A DNA stretch of 64,000 nt, from contig NZ_CP129613.1 of the NCBI RefSeq assembly GCF_030486405.1, positions 3,224,001 through 3,288,000 of the forward strand. Direction: 5' to 3'. Below are positions 27,170 to 37,039 of the stretch, in pieces (positions within the stretch are counted from its first letter, which is position 1; the number at the start of each line of letters is the position of its first letter). The stretch is from Mycolicibacterium sp. HK-90. GTDB lineage: Bacteria > Actinomycetota > Actinomycetes > Mycobacteriales > Mycobacteriaceae. The translations under genes were made by a program, and so were the position numbers. A model generated the notes under the pieces. The model was not told the origin of the DNA, did not search any database, and saw nothing but the letters and a program-made list of their open reading frames with translations.

Positions 27170-27787
27170 ATGGCCGAACGCTGGACGAAGCAACGCCGCT
27201 TGGAGCACACCCGCAACGTCCTGCTGGATGCTGCCGAGGAGGTGTTCGCGCGCAAGGGGTTTGACGGTGCGGCACTCGAGGACATCGCCGAGGTTGCCGG
27301 CTACACCCGGGGCGCCATCTACTCGCACTTCGGGAGCAAGGCGGAGATGTTCCTGGCGGTGGTCGAACGGCAACGCCAGCAGTTTCTCGACGGGTTCGCC
27401 GACGTCATCGCGACATTCAACCGGCTCGACGATCTCGACGCCGACGAACTCGGCGACCGGTGGCGCGATCTGGTGACCGCCGAGGGGTCCGACCGGGCGG
27501 CCCTCGGTTCCGAGTACACGCTGTTCCTCCTGCGCAATCCCGAGGCGCGGGAACGCGTGGCCGCGCAGCGGGAGGAGACGGTGCGCGCCCTCGCCGACTA
27601 CATCTCCAAGGGTGTGGTTCGTCTCGGCGGACAGCTGACCATCCCGGCGATGGACCTGGCGCGGGTCGTGTTGGCGGCCAACGACGGCGTGACGCTCAAC
27701 AGCTTCGTCGACGAACAGGCGGTCTACCGTCCGTTCCTGCGCATGGTGCTCGCGAACATCGTTGTGCCCAAGGGTCATGGCTCGTGA
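27170..27787 (+). CDS. TetR-family regulator
   Basis: 205 residues. The N-terminal TetR helix-turn-helix is plain ([27 protein letters not shown], residues 41-67 in two stretches). The C-terminal ligand domain is unassigned. It diverges from the Rieske operon across 191 bp containing TetR-type palindromes, and overlaps the EamA exporter gene by 4 bp (GTGA). It probably represses both directions and responds to a small aromatic or the oxygenase substrate. Confidence 0.92.
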   Translation: MAERWTKQRRLEHTRNVLLDAAEEVFARKGFDGAALEDIAEVAGYTRGAIYSHFGSKAEMFLAVVERQRQQFLDGFADVIATFNRLDDLDADELGDRWRDLVTAEGSDRAALGSEYTLFLLRNPEARERVAAQREETVRALADYISKGVVRLGGQLTIPAMDLARVVLAANDGVTLNSFVDEQAVYRPFLRMVLANIVVPKGHGS

Positions 27788-28656
27788 CCAAGACCGCACA
27801 TCCAGCGCGCACCGGAGCGCTGATGGCGATGGCCTCGATGCTGTGTGTGCAGATCGGTCTGGCCGTCGCCGTCGGACTGATCGACGACATCGGCGCCGAG
27901 GGCGCCGCATGGCTGCGCCTGGCCTGGGCCGGGGTTCTGATGCTGGTGATCGTGCGCCCACGCCCGTCGGCGTTCACCAAGTCCGCATTCTGGACCTGCG
28001 TCGCGCTCGGCGTCGTCACTGCCGGCGTCACGATCCTGTTCATGGCCGCGCTGTCGCGGATCCCGCTCGGCACGGCCAGTGCCCTGGAATTCCTCGGCCC
28101 ACTCGGCGTCGCGGTAGCGCACGGCAAGGGCCGCAATCGCGTGCTGTGGCCCGGGCTGGCGGCGGCCGGCGTGGTACTGCTCACCGAACCCTGGACGGGC
28201 CATGTCGATTTGCTCGGCGTGATGTACGCGTTGGGCGCCGCGCTGTGCTGGGCCTGCTACATCTTGTTGACCCAGCGGGTGGGCGACGAGGTGGCCGGCA
28301 TCAAGGGCCTGGCGGTGTCCATGCCGGTCGCCGGGTTGGTCGCCACCGCGGCTGTCGGGCCCTCGGTTTTCGGCCAGATGACACCGCAGTTGCTGTTGGT
28401 TGGCGTCGGATTGGCGATCCTGTTGCCGGTGGTGCCGTTCGCCCTCGAGATGTCCGCACTGCGCTACCTGAGCACCGCGGCGTTCGGCACGCTGATGGCC
28501 CTGGAGCCGGGCTTCGCGATGTTGGTGGGTCTGGTGATGCTCCGCCAGGTGCCGAGCCCCGCCGCCGTTGCCGGCATCTGTCTGGTGGTGGCGGCGGGGA
28601 TCGGTGCGGCGCGTACCGGAGCGCGGGCCAAGCCCGTCCCGGCTGAGATCGGCTGA
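27784..28656 (+). CDS. EamA-family (RhtA-like) exporter
   Basis: 290 residues from GTG 27784; this start overlaps the regulator stop codon. Ten hydrophobic segments in two EamA repeats, with RhtA-like motifs ([13 protein letters not shown] in the first half; [21 protein letters not shown] in the second). Family members export amino acids such as threonine and homoserine or other metabolites. Coupled to tetR, so its expression may follow the Rieske system. Confidence 0.87.
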   Translation: MTKTAHPARTGALMAMASMLCVQIGLAVAVGLIDDIGAEGAAWLRLAWAGVLMLVIVRPRPSAFTKSAFWTCVALGVVTAGVTILFMAALSRIPLGTASALEFLGPLGVAVAHGKGRNRVLWPGLAAAGVVLLTEPWTGHVDLLGVMYALGAALCWACYILLTQRVGDEVAGIKGLAVSMPVAGLVATAAVGPSVFGQMTPQLLLVGVGLAILLPVVPFALEMSALRYLSTAAFGTLMALEPGFAMLVGLVMLRQVPSPAAVAGICLVVAAGIGAARTGARAKPVPAEIG

Positions 28657-28675
28657 ACTGGCTACCCTGGGGCCA

Positions 28676-29032
28676 ATGGCACGCGGAATCTTCAATTCCC
28701 CAGTCGTCCGCTGGTTCAACGCGGCAGCGGTCGGCCTCACCCGTCTACCCGGGCTCGACCGGTTGATCGGCCACGGAGTGGTGGTGATCCGCTATACCGG
28801 GCGCAGGTCGGGCCGGACGTTCGAGACGCCTGTTTCGGTGCGGCGCGACGGCACACAGGTGACCATCAACGTGATGACACCGGACAGCAAGAACTGGTGG
28901 CGCAACTTCCTCGGCGCGGGCGGCCCGATCACCCTGGTGAACCTGGACGGCAAGGACCACACCGGCCACGCGGTCGCCCACCGCGACGGACAGGGCAAGG
29001 TGGCCGTCACCGTGCGGCTCGACGAACCCTGA
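28676..29032 (+). CDS. Deazaflavin (F420)-dependent nitroreductase-like protein (DUF385/nitroreductase family)
   Basis: 118 residues from ATG 28676. The family hallmark is the YTGRRSGRTFETPVSV segment (residues 41-56) followed by VNLDGKDHTGHAV. Actinobacterial members bind F420 or FMN, or heme-degradation substrates; short ones like this are often of unknown role. TACCCT at 28663-28668 lies 7 nt before the ATG and no Shine-Dalgarno is seen, so it may be leaderless. Confidence 0.78.
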   Translation: MARGIFNSPVVRWFNAAAVGLTRLPGLDRLIGHGVVVIRYTGRRSGRTFETPVSVRRDGTQVTINVMTPDSKNWWRNFLGAGGPITLVNLDGKDHTGHAVAHRDGQGKVAVTVRLDEP

Positions 29033-29035
29033 CCG

Positions 29036-29881
29036 TCAGACGTCGATGCGCTTGCGCCGATACAGCGTTCCGGCCATCAGCAGCAGCAGACTCACCACCA
29101 GGATCGCCGTGGCCAGCACGTTGATCTGCGGAGGTACGGCGGCTTTGACGGCAGCATTGACGTACAGCGGATAGGTGACCTCGGAGCCGCTGACGAAGTA
29201 GGTGATGATGAAGTCGTCCAGCGACAGCGCGAACGACAACATCGCCGCGGCCACGATTCCCGGAACGATCAGCGGCAGAGTCACTTTGAAGAACGTCCGG
29301 GTGGGACTGGCCCCGAGGTCCATCGAAGCGTCCTCGAGAGTCCAGTCGAACCCGCGCACCCGGGCCCGCACCGTCATCGCGATGAAGCTGACTTGGAAGG
29401 CGATGTGCGCCAACACGATCGTGGTGTAGCCCGTCGCCCAGCCCAGATCGAGGAACAGGGTCAGCAGCGATGCGCCCATGACCACCTCGGGGGCGGTCAG
29501 CGGCAGCACCAGGAAGGTGTCGACCGCCTTCTGGCCGCGGAATCGTTGGCGCACCAGAGCAATTGCCACCAGGGTGCCCAGCACCAGGGCCGCCGCGGTG
29601 GACACCGCGGCGACATTGAGGCTGAGTTTGAGCGCCTCGGTCAGTGCCGGGTACTTGAACGGATTGGCCCAGTTGTCGAACGTGAATCCCTGCCAGGTGT
29701 AGTTGAACTTGCCTGCCGGCTTGTTGAACGAGAACAGCACGATCACGAAGATCGGCAGGAACAGGTACAGCAACACCAGTCCGGCGGACAGCCGCAGCAC
29801 CAGGTCGCCCCATCTGGGGGAGCCTTTGACGACCTTGGGTTGCGGCTGGTCCAGCGCCTCGGTCATGGCCTGGGTGGTCAT
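29036..29881 (-). CDS. potC: Polyamine-type ABC transporter permease (PotC-like)
   Basis: 281 residues from ATG 29881, overlapping the PotB-like stop by 4 bp. Six hydrophobic segments and the binding-protein-dependent permease loop EDASMDLGASPTRTFFKVTLPLIVPGI (EAA motif). The C-terminal SLDDFIITYFVSG is typical of PotC/YdcV. Forms the channel with the PotB-like protein for import of spermidine, putrescine or a related compound. Confidence 0.9.
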   Translation of the reverse strand: MTTQAMTEALDQPQPKVVKGSPRWGDLVLRLSAGLVLLYLFLPIFVIVLFSFNKPAGKFNYTWQGFTFDNWANPFKYPALTEALKLSLNVAAVSTAAALVLGTLVAIALVRQRFRGQKAVDTFLVLPLTAPEVVMGASLLTLFLDLGWATGYTTIVLAHIAFQVSFIAMTVRARVRGFDWTLEDASMDLGASPTRTFFKVTLPLIVPGIVAAAMLSFALSLDDFIITYFVSGSEVTYPLYVNAAVKAAVPPQINVLATAILVVSLLLLMAGTLYRRKRIDV

Positions 29882-30753
29882 ACCAGATCCTCCGTACCCA
29901 GGGCGCGGGTGTAGAGCAGCACTCCGGCCAGAATGATCGCCATCAACACCATGCTGAGCGCGGCGGCGGCGGGATAGTCCTTGACCACCAGGAACTGTTT
30001 CTGGATCACGTTGCCGATCATGGTGGTCTGCGTGCTGCCCAGGTAGTCGGCGTTGATGAAGTCGCCGGCGGCGGGGATGAATACCAGCAGGCTGCCCGCC
30101 AGCACCCCCGGCATCGACAGCGGCAGAATCACTTTGGTGAAGCTGCGCCGGTTCGACGAGTACAGGTCCTTGGACGCCTCGATCAGGCGAGGGTCGATCT
30201 TGTCCAGGCTCACGTACAGCGGCAGGATCATGAAGATGATCCAGTTGTAGGTGAGGCCACCGATCACGGCCCAGCTCGTCGACAACAGCCGTCCCTCGCT
30301 CGGCAGCAATCCGATGGCCCCGAGCGCGCTGACCACCAACCCGTCGTCGGCGAGGATCGTCTTCCACGCGATGGTGCGGATCAGAAAGGTGACGAAGAAC
30401 GGCAGGATCACCAGGCCCAGGATCAGGTTCTTGTACCGGCCGGCCTTGAACGCGATGACATAGGCCAGCGGAAAGGCGAGTAGCGCGCACAGCACGGTGG
30501 CTGCCAGTGCGTAACCGAAGGTCCGCACTATCTGATCCTGGTACTCGGTGAACGCGTGCGTGTAGTTGCCGAAGTTCCAGTCGAACGTCAGCGTCGGCAG
30601 GTAGACCGAACCACCCGCGGATGACAACGAGGTACGCGCCAGCGAGAACAACGGCACCACGAAGAAGATCCCGAGGTACACCAACGCCGGCAGGATCATC
30701 AGGTACGGGGCGATCTTGCTCCGCTGTCGACTACTGGTGGCTACTCCCGCCAT
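29878..30753 (-). CDS. potB: Polyamine-type ABC transporter permease (PotB-like)
   Basis: 291 residues, six hydrophobic segments. EAA loop IEASKDLYSSNRRSFTKVILPLSMPGV and the following FIPAAGDFINADYLGS are typical of PotB. It starts 5 bp downstream of the binding-protein gene and is coupled to the PotC-like gene. Confidence 0.9.
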   Translation of the reverse strand: MAGVATSSRQRSKIAPYLMILPALVYLGIFFVVPLFSLARTSLSSAGGSVYLPTLTFDWNFGNYTHAFTEYQDQIVRTFGYALAATVLCALLAFPLAYVIAFKAGRYKNLILGLVILPFFVTFLIRTIAWKTILADDGLVVSALGAIGLLPSEGRLLSTSWAVIGGLTYNWIIFMILPLYVSLDKIDPRLIEASKDLYSSNRRSFTKVILPLSMPGVLAGSLLVFIPAAGDFINADYLGSTQTTMIGNVIQKQFLVVKDYPAAAALSMVLMAIILAGVLLYTRALGTEDLV

Positions 30754-30758
30754 CCGCG

Positions 30759-31952
30759 TCAGCCTCCGGTCACTGCGGCGTAGATGCTGTTGAACTCCTG
30801 GGTCTGCTCGTCAGTCAGTGCCGCCCACGACTTGAGCTTTGCGCTCATCTCGGCCGGCGGGTTGATCAACGGGTTGCCAGCGATCTTGGGATCGATCTTG
30901 GCGAGCTCGTCGGTCATATCCGACAGAACCGGAACGAACTGGGTGAAGGCGATGAGCTTGGCGTAGTTCGCCCGGTCGTAGACGTAGTCGATCCACGATT
31001 CGGCAGCCTTCTGGTTCTGCGTGGTGTAGGGGATCACCATGGTGTCGATGAACCAGTCGCCGCCGGATTCGGGCACGATGAACTTGAGGTCCGGATTGTC
31101 GGCCTGCAACTGCACCACATCGCCCGAATATGCCTGGGCGACAGCGATATTGCCGGCCGCCAGGTCGTCGGCATAGTCGTTGCCGGTGAACCGGCGGATC
31201 TGGCCCTTGTCCTTCTGCTCGCGGATGAAATCAACGGCCTTCGTGACGGCTTCGGTGGTCGGCTCCTCGACGGAGTTGCCCTGCCACTGCATGATCATGC
31301 CGAGACCGTCCTGGACATCGGACAACAGGCTGACCCGACCCTTGAATGCCGGATCCCACAGATCGTCGATCTTGGTGATGTCACGACCGGTGGCGGCGCG
31401 GTTGTAGGCAAGGCCGACCATGCCGGTCATGTACGGAGCGGTGAACTTGCGGCCCGGATCGGCCTTGGAGTTGAGGAGATCCTCGCGCAGGTTCTTCTTG
31501 TTGGGGACGCGGGAATCGCTGATCTCGTTCAGCCACTTGAGCCCGGCGAGCCGGACCGCCATGAACTCCGTGGGCACGACAAGGTCGGCGCCGATGTCCT
31601 GCTTGCGCGACAACGGTTCTTTCGCCTTGGCGAACCACTGCTCGTTGTCGTTGAAGTCTTCCTTGTAGTCCACCGTCAGGCCGGTGGCCGTCTGGAACGC
31701 GGCGACGAAACCGTCGGCCATGTAGAGGGGCCAGTTGGAGATGCGGACGGTGCCCGTCGCCGGCGAGCCGTCGTCGGGCGCGGTCGTGGTGGCCGTGGTG
31801 CTGGAGTCCTCACTCGAACCGCACGCGGCGAGGACCGAGGGGCCCAGCGCGAGTGCCGCCGCGGCAGCGGCGCCGCCACCCAGGAATCGACGACGCGACG
31901 TCCGGTTGGCGGTGAGTCTGGCGAGCAGTCGGGGGTCAAAGTTGTCGGGCAT
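30759..31952 (-). CDS. potD: Polyamine-type ABC transporter, substrate-binding Tat lipoprotein (PotD-like)
   Basis: 397 residues. The N-terminus has a twin-arginine signal (TSRRRFLGGGA) ending in lipobox VLAACG, so it is exported folded and lipid-anchored. The mature part follows the PotD/PotF fold (RISNWPLYMADGFVAAFQ; GADLVVPTEFMAVRLAGLKWL; QAYSGDVVQLQADNPDLKFIVPESGGDWF in parts; MVIPYTTQNQKAAESWIDYV). The EAxQ-type acidic ligands for the polyamine amino groups could not be checked. Second gene of the pot operon. Confidence 0.9.
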   Translation of the reverse strand: MPDNFDPRLLARLTANRTSRRRFLGGGAAAAAALALGPSVLAACGSSEDSSTTATTTAPDDGSPATGTVRISNWPLYMADGFVAAFQTATGLTVDYKEDFNDNEQWFAKAKEPLSRKQDIGADLVVPTEFMAVRLAGLKWLNEISDSRVPNKKNLREDLLNSKADPGRKFTAPYMTGMVGLAYNRAATGRDITKIDDLWDPAFKGRVSLLSDVQDGLGMIMQWQGNSVEEPTTEAVTKAVDFIREQKDKGQIRRFTGNDYADDLAAGNIAVAQAYSGDVVQLQADNPDLKFIVPESGGDWFIDTMVIPYTTQNQKAAESWIDYVYDRANYAKLIAFTQFVPVLSDMTDELAKIDPKIAGNPLINPPAEMSAKLKSWAALTDEQTQEFNSIYAAVTGG

Positions 31953-32000
31953 GGGCGACAGTGCCTTTCGTCGTGGAGGGGTGGCGGGGCTGCCGGGAGA

Positions 32001-33209
32001 TCAGGCGTCGTCGAGCATCTCTTCGAGGTCTTCGGTGGTCGGGATGTCCGCGGCCGGAAGCACCCGCGAAGCCTCCGGCGACCAGCTGACATGCACGGGG
32101 TCACCCGGACGCAGCATGGGTAGATCCTGTTCTGGGCCGACGTGGGCAATGATCACCGAATCGTCCGGTGCGGCAAGGGAAAGCCGGAGCACCGGCCCCT
32201 GAAAGGTCAGATCCTTGACCGTCGCGGCCACTGTCGCCACATCGCCGGTGGGCTGGTCCACTGAAACCCGCACCCGCTCAGGGCGAATCATCAAGGTGGC
32301 GTGGCCGCCCGGTTCGATCGTGGTGTCGCCGGGCTTGGCCTTGAGCGTCGTTCCGAGAACATCGATTTCGACGAAGTCCCGGTTCGCCCGGCCCGTCTGA
32401 CGGCCCGGCCACAAGTTCGCCTGACCGATGAAGCTGGCGACGAACACTGTCGCCGGACGGTCGTAGATCTCGGTGGGGCTGCCGATCTGTTCGACGTTTC
32501 CGTTGTTCATCACCGCGATCCGGTCGCTCATCGTGAGCGCCTCTTCCTGATCGTGGGTGACATAGATGAACGTGATGCCGACCTCGCGCTGGATGCGTTT
32601 GAGCTCGAACTGCATCGCATGACGCAGTTTGAGATCGAGGGCGCCGAGCGGCTCGTCGAGCAGCAGCGCGCTCGGGTAGTTGACCAACGCCCGCGCCAGT
32701 GCGACCCGCTGTTGCTGGCCCCCGGACAGCTGGCCCGGCTTGCGCTTGGCGAAGTCGGTGAGCCGCACGATCTCCAGCAGCTCGTCGACGCTGCGTTTGA
32801 TCTCGGCTGCGTCCTTCTTGGCGGCCTTCTTCCTACTCCGCGGCCCGTAAGCCACGTTGTCCCACACCGTCATGTGCGGGAACAGCGCGTAGTGCTGGAA
32901 GACGGTGTTGACGTTGCGCTTGTGCGGTGGCACGCGGGAGACGTCGACTCCCTCCAGCCGGATTGCGCCCTCGGTGGGGCTTTCGAATCCGGCGATCATG
33001 CGCAGCGTGGTGGTCTTCCCGCAGCCTGAGGGGCCGAGCATCGAGAAGAACTCGCCCGATGCGATGGAGAAGTCCGCGTCGGCCACTGCCACGTAGTCGG
33101 CGAACCGCTTCGTGACATGGTCGATCTCGATGACGGGCGTGCCGCTCTCGCGGGGCGCGCCGTCCTGTCCCGTCGGTGTGTCGACGGCGGTGATGTCTGG
33201 GCCGGTCAG
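32001..33209 (-). CDS. potA: Polyamine-type ABC transporter ATP-binding protein (PotA-like), probable CTG start
   Basis: 402 residues if translation begins at the CTG at 33209. Walker [11 protein letters not shown]-loop [15 protein letters not shown], signature [15 protein letters not shown], Walker [13 protein letters not shown]-loop VTHDQEEAL and a C-terminal TOBE domain (MIRPERVRV). Start choice: the coding sequence upstream of the ABC domain contains no ATG, GTG or TTG near the strong ribosome site GGAGGAGGAG (33224-33215); only CTG stands at proper spacing. An in-frame ATG exists at 33350 but would make an unlike N-terminus from AT-rich, promoter-like DNA. First gene of the pot operon. 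Confidence 0.9.
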   Translation of the reverse strand: MTGPDITAVDTPTGQDGAPRESGTPVIEIDHVTKRFADYVAVADADFSIASGEFFSMLGPSGCGKTTTLRMIAGFESPTEGAIRLEGVDVSRVPPHKRNVNTVFQHYALFPHMTVWDNVAYGPRSRKKAAKKDAAEIKRSVDELLEIVRLTDFAKRKPGQLSGGQQQRVALARALVNYPSALLLDEPLGALDLKLRHAMQFELKRIQREVGITFIYVTHDQEEALTMSDRIAVMNNGNVEQIGSPTEIYDRPATVFVASFIGQANLWPGRQTGRANRDFVEIDVLGTTLKAKPGDTTIEPGGHATLMIRPERVRVSVDQPTGDVATVAATVKDLTFQGPVLRLSLAAPDDSVIIAHVGPEQDLPMLRPGDPVHVSWSPEASRVLPAADIPTTEDLEEMLDDA

Positions 33210-33464
33210 CGGTCTCCTCCTCCGGTGCAGCCGTGGCAGCTGTCGGTAAACAATCGCGGATTCCACCGGCCTGCGCAAGTGATTCCGCAACGATTTAACA
33301 TTTTTACAATGGATTCCTTCGTTGAGTGGCGCTTTGACTGCTTGTTCCATAGTTGAGCCGCCACGGATGCCATGGTCGGCCCGACGTCAGGCGGCAGTGC
33401 CCGGCGGGCTCAAGTTTCGCAGTTCAGCGGGGTGTCCTGGCCGAAAAACCGGCGACTGGAGGGA

Positions 33465-34931
33465 TCAGCCCCACTCGTGGTTCATCGCGCGGGACTCCGA
33501 CAGCGTGCGCACCGACTCGCCGTGGCGGTCCGGCGCGCGGGAGACCGCGATCAGGGCCATCGCCAACGCGGCGGTCACCGCACCGGCGACGAAGATCGTC
33601 ACGAAGCTGACCTCTGACGGCACCACGCGATGTCCCAACAGCACCGCCACGATCGCGGCCGCCGCGGAACTGCCGATGGTGCGTGCGATCGCGTTCATGC
33701 TCGTGGCGATGCCCGTCTCACCCGCATCCACCTCACTGACGACGAGTGCGGGTAATGCGCCGTATCCCAGGCTGATGTAGGCATTGGCCAAGACGCCGGC
33801 CACGACGACCTGCCACGGACGATCGTGGGCGACCGCGAGCATGACGAACCCGGCGATGCCGGCCACCGCGGCCACCACCAACACCCGCCGGGCGCCGTAG
33901 CGGTCGATGTAGCGGCCGCTGACGAGGGCGACGAGAAAACCGGTGAGCGCTCCGGGCAGCAGGAAGTACACGCTGGCCTGGAGCACAGTGGCTCCGAACC
34001 CGTAGCCGGCGGCCTGGCGCGAAGTCTGCACGAACTGGGTCAGGCCGAGGAAGGCGAAGTACAGGCCCATGCCGACCAGGATCGTGGCCAGGTTGGTCAA
34101 CAGGATGGGCCGGCGCGCCAGCATCGTGGTCGACACCAGCGGGTCGGTGGCGCGGCGCTCCCACCACCACCAGCCGATCAGCACACCCACCCCGCCGATC
34201 AGGAATCCAAGGGTGCCGGGATGGCGCCAGCCCCAGGAGTTGCCCTGCGTGATCGCCAGCAGGACCGACGACAGGCCGATCGCCAGCCCCACCGCACCCA
34301 GCCAGTCGATCGCCCCGCGGGCATCAGGTCGTCGGTTGGGCACGACCGACACGGCCACCACGATCACCACGACCGTGAATGCGGTGGTGAGCCAGAAGAC
34401 CCGGTGATAGCCGGCGTCGCCGGACATCAGCAGTCCGGTGACGACGAGGCCGACCCCGCCGCCGAAACCCAGCGTGCCGGACAGCACCGACATCGCTCCC
34501 ACCAAGCGGTCCTCGGGGAGTTCTTCGCGCAGGATCGCGATGCTGATCGGGTAGAGCGCATACGAGGCGCCCTGCAGGACGCGGGCCGCCACCAACAGCG
34601 GGACCGATGCCGTGACTGCGGCCAGGACCGAGCCCGCCAGCACGACTGCCAGCACGCCGAGCAAGACGTGCTTCTTGCTGTGGATGTCGGCCAGTCGCCC
34701 GATCAGCGGTGTGGTGGCGGCCGCGGCCAGCAGGTTGGCGGTGACGGCCCAGCTGACCGCCACCGACGAGGTGTTGAGCTGTTGGGCGATGATGCCGAGG
34801 ACGGGGACCACCGCGGTCTGCAGGATGGCGACGGTGAGTGCCACCAGGCTGAGGCCGGCGATCAGGACACCGGGGCGAGGGGCTGACCGGATAGCGGGGG
34901 AGTCGGACCGGTTGGTTTCGGTCCTGGCCAC
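33465..34931 (-). CDS. MFS transporter, DHA2-like (14 helices)
   Basis: 488 residues with about fourteen hydrophobic segments. Motif A appears as GRLADIHSKKHVLL after helix 2, and RVLQGASYALYPISIAIL and the motif C-like GTLGFGGGVGLVVTG follow, as in drug:H+ antiporters of the EmrB/QacA kind. Substrate unknown. It stands alone between the pot operon and a dehydrogenase gene. Confidence 0.88.
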   Translation of the reverse strand: MARTETNRSDSPAIRSAPRPGVLIAGLSLVALTVAILQTAVVPVLGIIAQQLNTSSVAVSWAVTANLLAAAATTPLIGRLADIHSKKHVLLGVLAVVLAGSVLAAVTASVPLLVAARVLQGASYALYPISIAILREELPEDRLVGAMSVLSGTLGFGGGVGLVVTGLLMSGDAGYHRVFWLTTAFTVVVIVVAVSVVPNRRPDARGAIDWLGAVGLAIGLSSVLLAITQGNSWGWRHPGTLGFLIGGVGVLIGWWWWERRATDPLVSTTMLARRPILLTNLATILVGMGLYFAFLGLTQFVQTSRQAAGYGFGATVLQASVYFLLPGALTGFLVALVSGRYIDRYGARRVLVVAAVAGIAGFVMLAVAHDRPWQVVVAGVLANAYISLGYGALPALVVSEVDAGETGIATSMNAIARTIGSSAAAAIVAVLLGHRVVPSEVSFVTIFVAGAVTAALAMALIAVSRAPDRHGESVRTLSESRAMNHEWG

Positions 34932-35005
34932 TTCCGCTCCGATCGTTAGCTCATCTCGATGTTTCTCGATTATGGCGTTCGTCGGTCACGGGCTGTCACA
35001 CCGGG

Positions 35006-36076
35006 CTACGCCTCCGGCAGGGCGGCAATGACGTGGCGGGTGAACGAGGAGGTCGACGCGCTGCCGCCGATGTCGGCCGTGCCCACGCCGGTGTCGAGGG
35101 TGCGGCGGACGGCGTCCTCGATGCGGTCCGCGGCCACCCGCAGGGCGGGTGTCCCGCCGTCGCGGTCCGCGAGCCACCGCAGCAGCATTGCGCTCGACAA
35201 GATCATCGCGACCGGGTTGGCGACGTCGCGTCCGGCGATGTCGGGGGCCGACCCGTGGGCGGCCTGGGCCATCGCATGGGTGCGCGAGGCGTTGACGGAC
35301 GGAGCCATCCCGAGTGAGCCGCTGAGCTGGCCGGCCAGGTCGGACAGGATGTCGCCGAACATGTTCTCGGCCACGATCACGTCGAAAGATCCGGGATGGC
35401 TGACGAGACGGGCCGCCAGTGCATCGATGTGCTCGCCACGGACGTCGACGTCTGGATAGTGCGCGGCCACCGTCAGGCACGAATCGCGGAACAGCCCGGT
35501 GGTCTTGGCCAGCACGTTGGCCTTGTGTGCGATGGTCACCGACTTCCGCCGGGCCGACGCCAGGCGGAAGGCCTCGTGGGCGATCCGTTCTGCCGCGGCC
35601 CGGGTGAACACGCCCACCGCGAGCGCGACGTCGGGCGTCGGCATGAATTCGCCTGCCCCGTCATACATATTGCGGTCGGCGTAGAAACCCTCGGTGTTCT
35701 CCCGAACGATGACCACATCGAGATCCGGGCACACCGCCGTGACAGTTTCGCTGAGGGCGCGGGCCGGCCGGATGTTGGCGAACAGATTGAAGTGCTTTCG
35801 GATTGCCCCGCCGGGCGACAGCGTGCCCCGGAACCGGTCGGGATAGCCGGCATTGTCGTGCGGTCCGAGGATCCATCCGGAGAGCCCGGCCAGTTCGGTG
35901 AGCGTCGACTCCGGAAGCGGCGTGCCGTACTCGGCGATCGCCGGCAGTCCGAAGGGGAGTTCGCGCCACCGCACGCCGACCGAGACACCACGCAGAGCCT
36001 GTTCGGTGACGCCGACGGCCGAGGACACGATCTCGGGTCCGATACCGTCGCCGGCCAGCACTCCCAGGGTCAGCAC
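35006..36076 (-). CDS. Isocitrate/isopropylmalate dehydrogenase-family enzyme
   Basis: 356 residues. N-terminal LTLGVLAGDGIGPEIV, substrate-binding arginines and VIVRENTEGFYADR, metal-binding DVIVAENMFGDILSDLAGQLSGSLG (two parts) and HGSAPDIAGRDVANP are the family signatures. It lacks context with leu genes, so it may instead act on tartrate, homoisocitrate-like or other beta-decarboxylated hydroxyacids. Its start is 14 bp downstream of the alpha/beta hydrolase gene stop, so the two are probably cotranscribed. Confidence 0.87.
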   Translation of the reverse strand: MLTLGVLAGDGIGPEIVSSAVGVTEQALRGVSVGVRWRELPFGLPAIAEYGTPLPESTLTELAGLSGWILGPHDNAGYPDRFRGTLSPGGAIRKHFNLFANIRPARALSETVTAVCPDLDVVIVRENTEGFYADRNMYDGAGEFMPTPDVALAVGVFTRAAAERIAHEAFRLASARRKSVTIAHKANVLAKTTGLFRDSCLTVAAHYPDVDVRGEHIDALAARLVSHPGSFDVIVAENMFGDILSDLAGQLSGSLGMAPSVNASRTHAMAQAAHGSAPDIAGRDVANPVAMILSSAMLLRWLADRDGGTPALRVAADRIEDAVRRTLDTGVGTADIGGSASTSSFTRHVIAALPEA

Positions 36077-36090
36077 TGCTCACCTTCCGC

Positions 36091-36945
36091 TCAGACGGGA
36101 TGGTCGGCCATCCACTGCAACAACATCTCCGCGATCTCGGCCGGCTTCTCCTCCGGAAGCCAGTGCGAGGCCCCGCCGAGTATCTCGAAACGGTAGGGGC
36201 CGGTCACGTACCGCGCGGTGTCGTGGGCCGGCTTGGCGGTGATCGCGATGTCGCGGTCGCTCCAGACATACAGCGTCGGCACGGTGATCTTCGGCGGCGG
36301 CGCCGACCCCAGACCGGATCGGCTCAGCGGCATGGCCCGATACCAGTTGAGCGCGGCGGTCAGGGCCCCCGGCTCAGCCATGTGTCGCGCATCGCGTTCG
36401 GCCGCCGCGGGGGACAGTCCGCTGCGGATCAGAGCGTTGGCCATGCCCCGGCCGGTGCTGTCCCGCCCGAGCATGAGCCGCTCGGACAGCCACGGCAGTT
36501 GGTTGACGTACATGTACCACGACGCCAGACCCTGTCGGCTGGTGACCATGGACCGCAGGAATGCCATCGGGTGGGGCACCGACAGAGCGGTCAACGAGGC
36601 CAGCCGCTCGGGTGCGTACCCGGCCAGGCCCCAGGCCACGGCCGCACCCCAGTCATGACCGACGAGATGGACCCGATCGGCGCCGCTGGCATCGATCAGC
36701 GCGAGCGTGTCCTTTACCAGTTCCGCGGCGCGGTAGTCGCGGCGGCGCGAGGGCCGCGCTCCGGGTGAATATCCGCGCTGATTGGGGGCCAAGCACCGGA
36801 AACCCTGCCCGGTCAGCGTCGAGATGATCGGCAGCCAGCTGGAATTCTGCTGCGGGAAGCCGTGCAGCAGGACGACCACCGGACCGTCGGCGGGACCGGA
36901 ATCGAGGACGTCGAAGACGTATTCCCCGCGGTGGTACTGATCCAT
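36091..36945 (-). CDS. Alpha/beta hydrolase (epoxide hydrolase-like)
   Basis: 284 residues from ATG 36945, preceded by GAGGTG; an upstream in-frame ATG at 37005 is less well placed. The nucleophile elbow GHDWGAAVAWG contains Asp, as in epoxide hydrolases and haloalkane dehalogenases; oxyanion region HGFPQQNSSW; the acid in WSDRDIAI and the last His in GASHWLPEEKP. The GHDWG motif and HGFP loop favour epoxide hydrolase. Likely in one transcript with the dehydrogenase downstream. Confidence 0.87.
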   Translation of the reverse strand: MDQYHRGEYVFDVLDSGPADGPVVVLLHGFPQQNSSWLPIISTLTGQGFRCLAPNQRGYSPGARPSRRRDYRAAELVKDTLALIDASGADRVHLVGHDWGAAVAWGLAGYAPERLASLTALSVPHPMAFLRSMVTSRQGLASWYMYVNQLPWLSERLMLGRDSTGRGMANALIRSGLSPAAAERDARHMAEPGALTAALNWYRAMPLSRSGLGSAPPPKITVPTLYVWSDRDIAITAKPAHDTARYVTGPYRFEILGGASHWLPEEKPAEIAEMLLQWMADHPV

Positions 36946-37039
36946 TCGCACCTCGTTCGGCAGATCTGGTGACCAGTTCAGGAGGGCGCCGAGCGCCCCG
37001 CCCATCCCGCATCATGCCAAGTCCACCGCCGGTGTGCGG

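Noticed and set aside
30621..32123. A 500-codon plus-strand frame opposite the PotB/PotD-like genes
   Set aside because: No motif and reverse-frame composition; the minus-strand genes form a coherent ABC operon.
33210..33350. N-terminal extension of PotA up to the ATG at 33350
   Set aside because: The extra 47 residues come from AT-rich DNA, are unlike PotA N-termini, and have no ribosome site; the GGAGGAGGAG further down fits another start.
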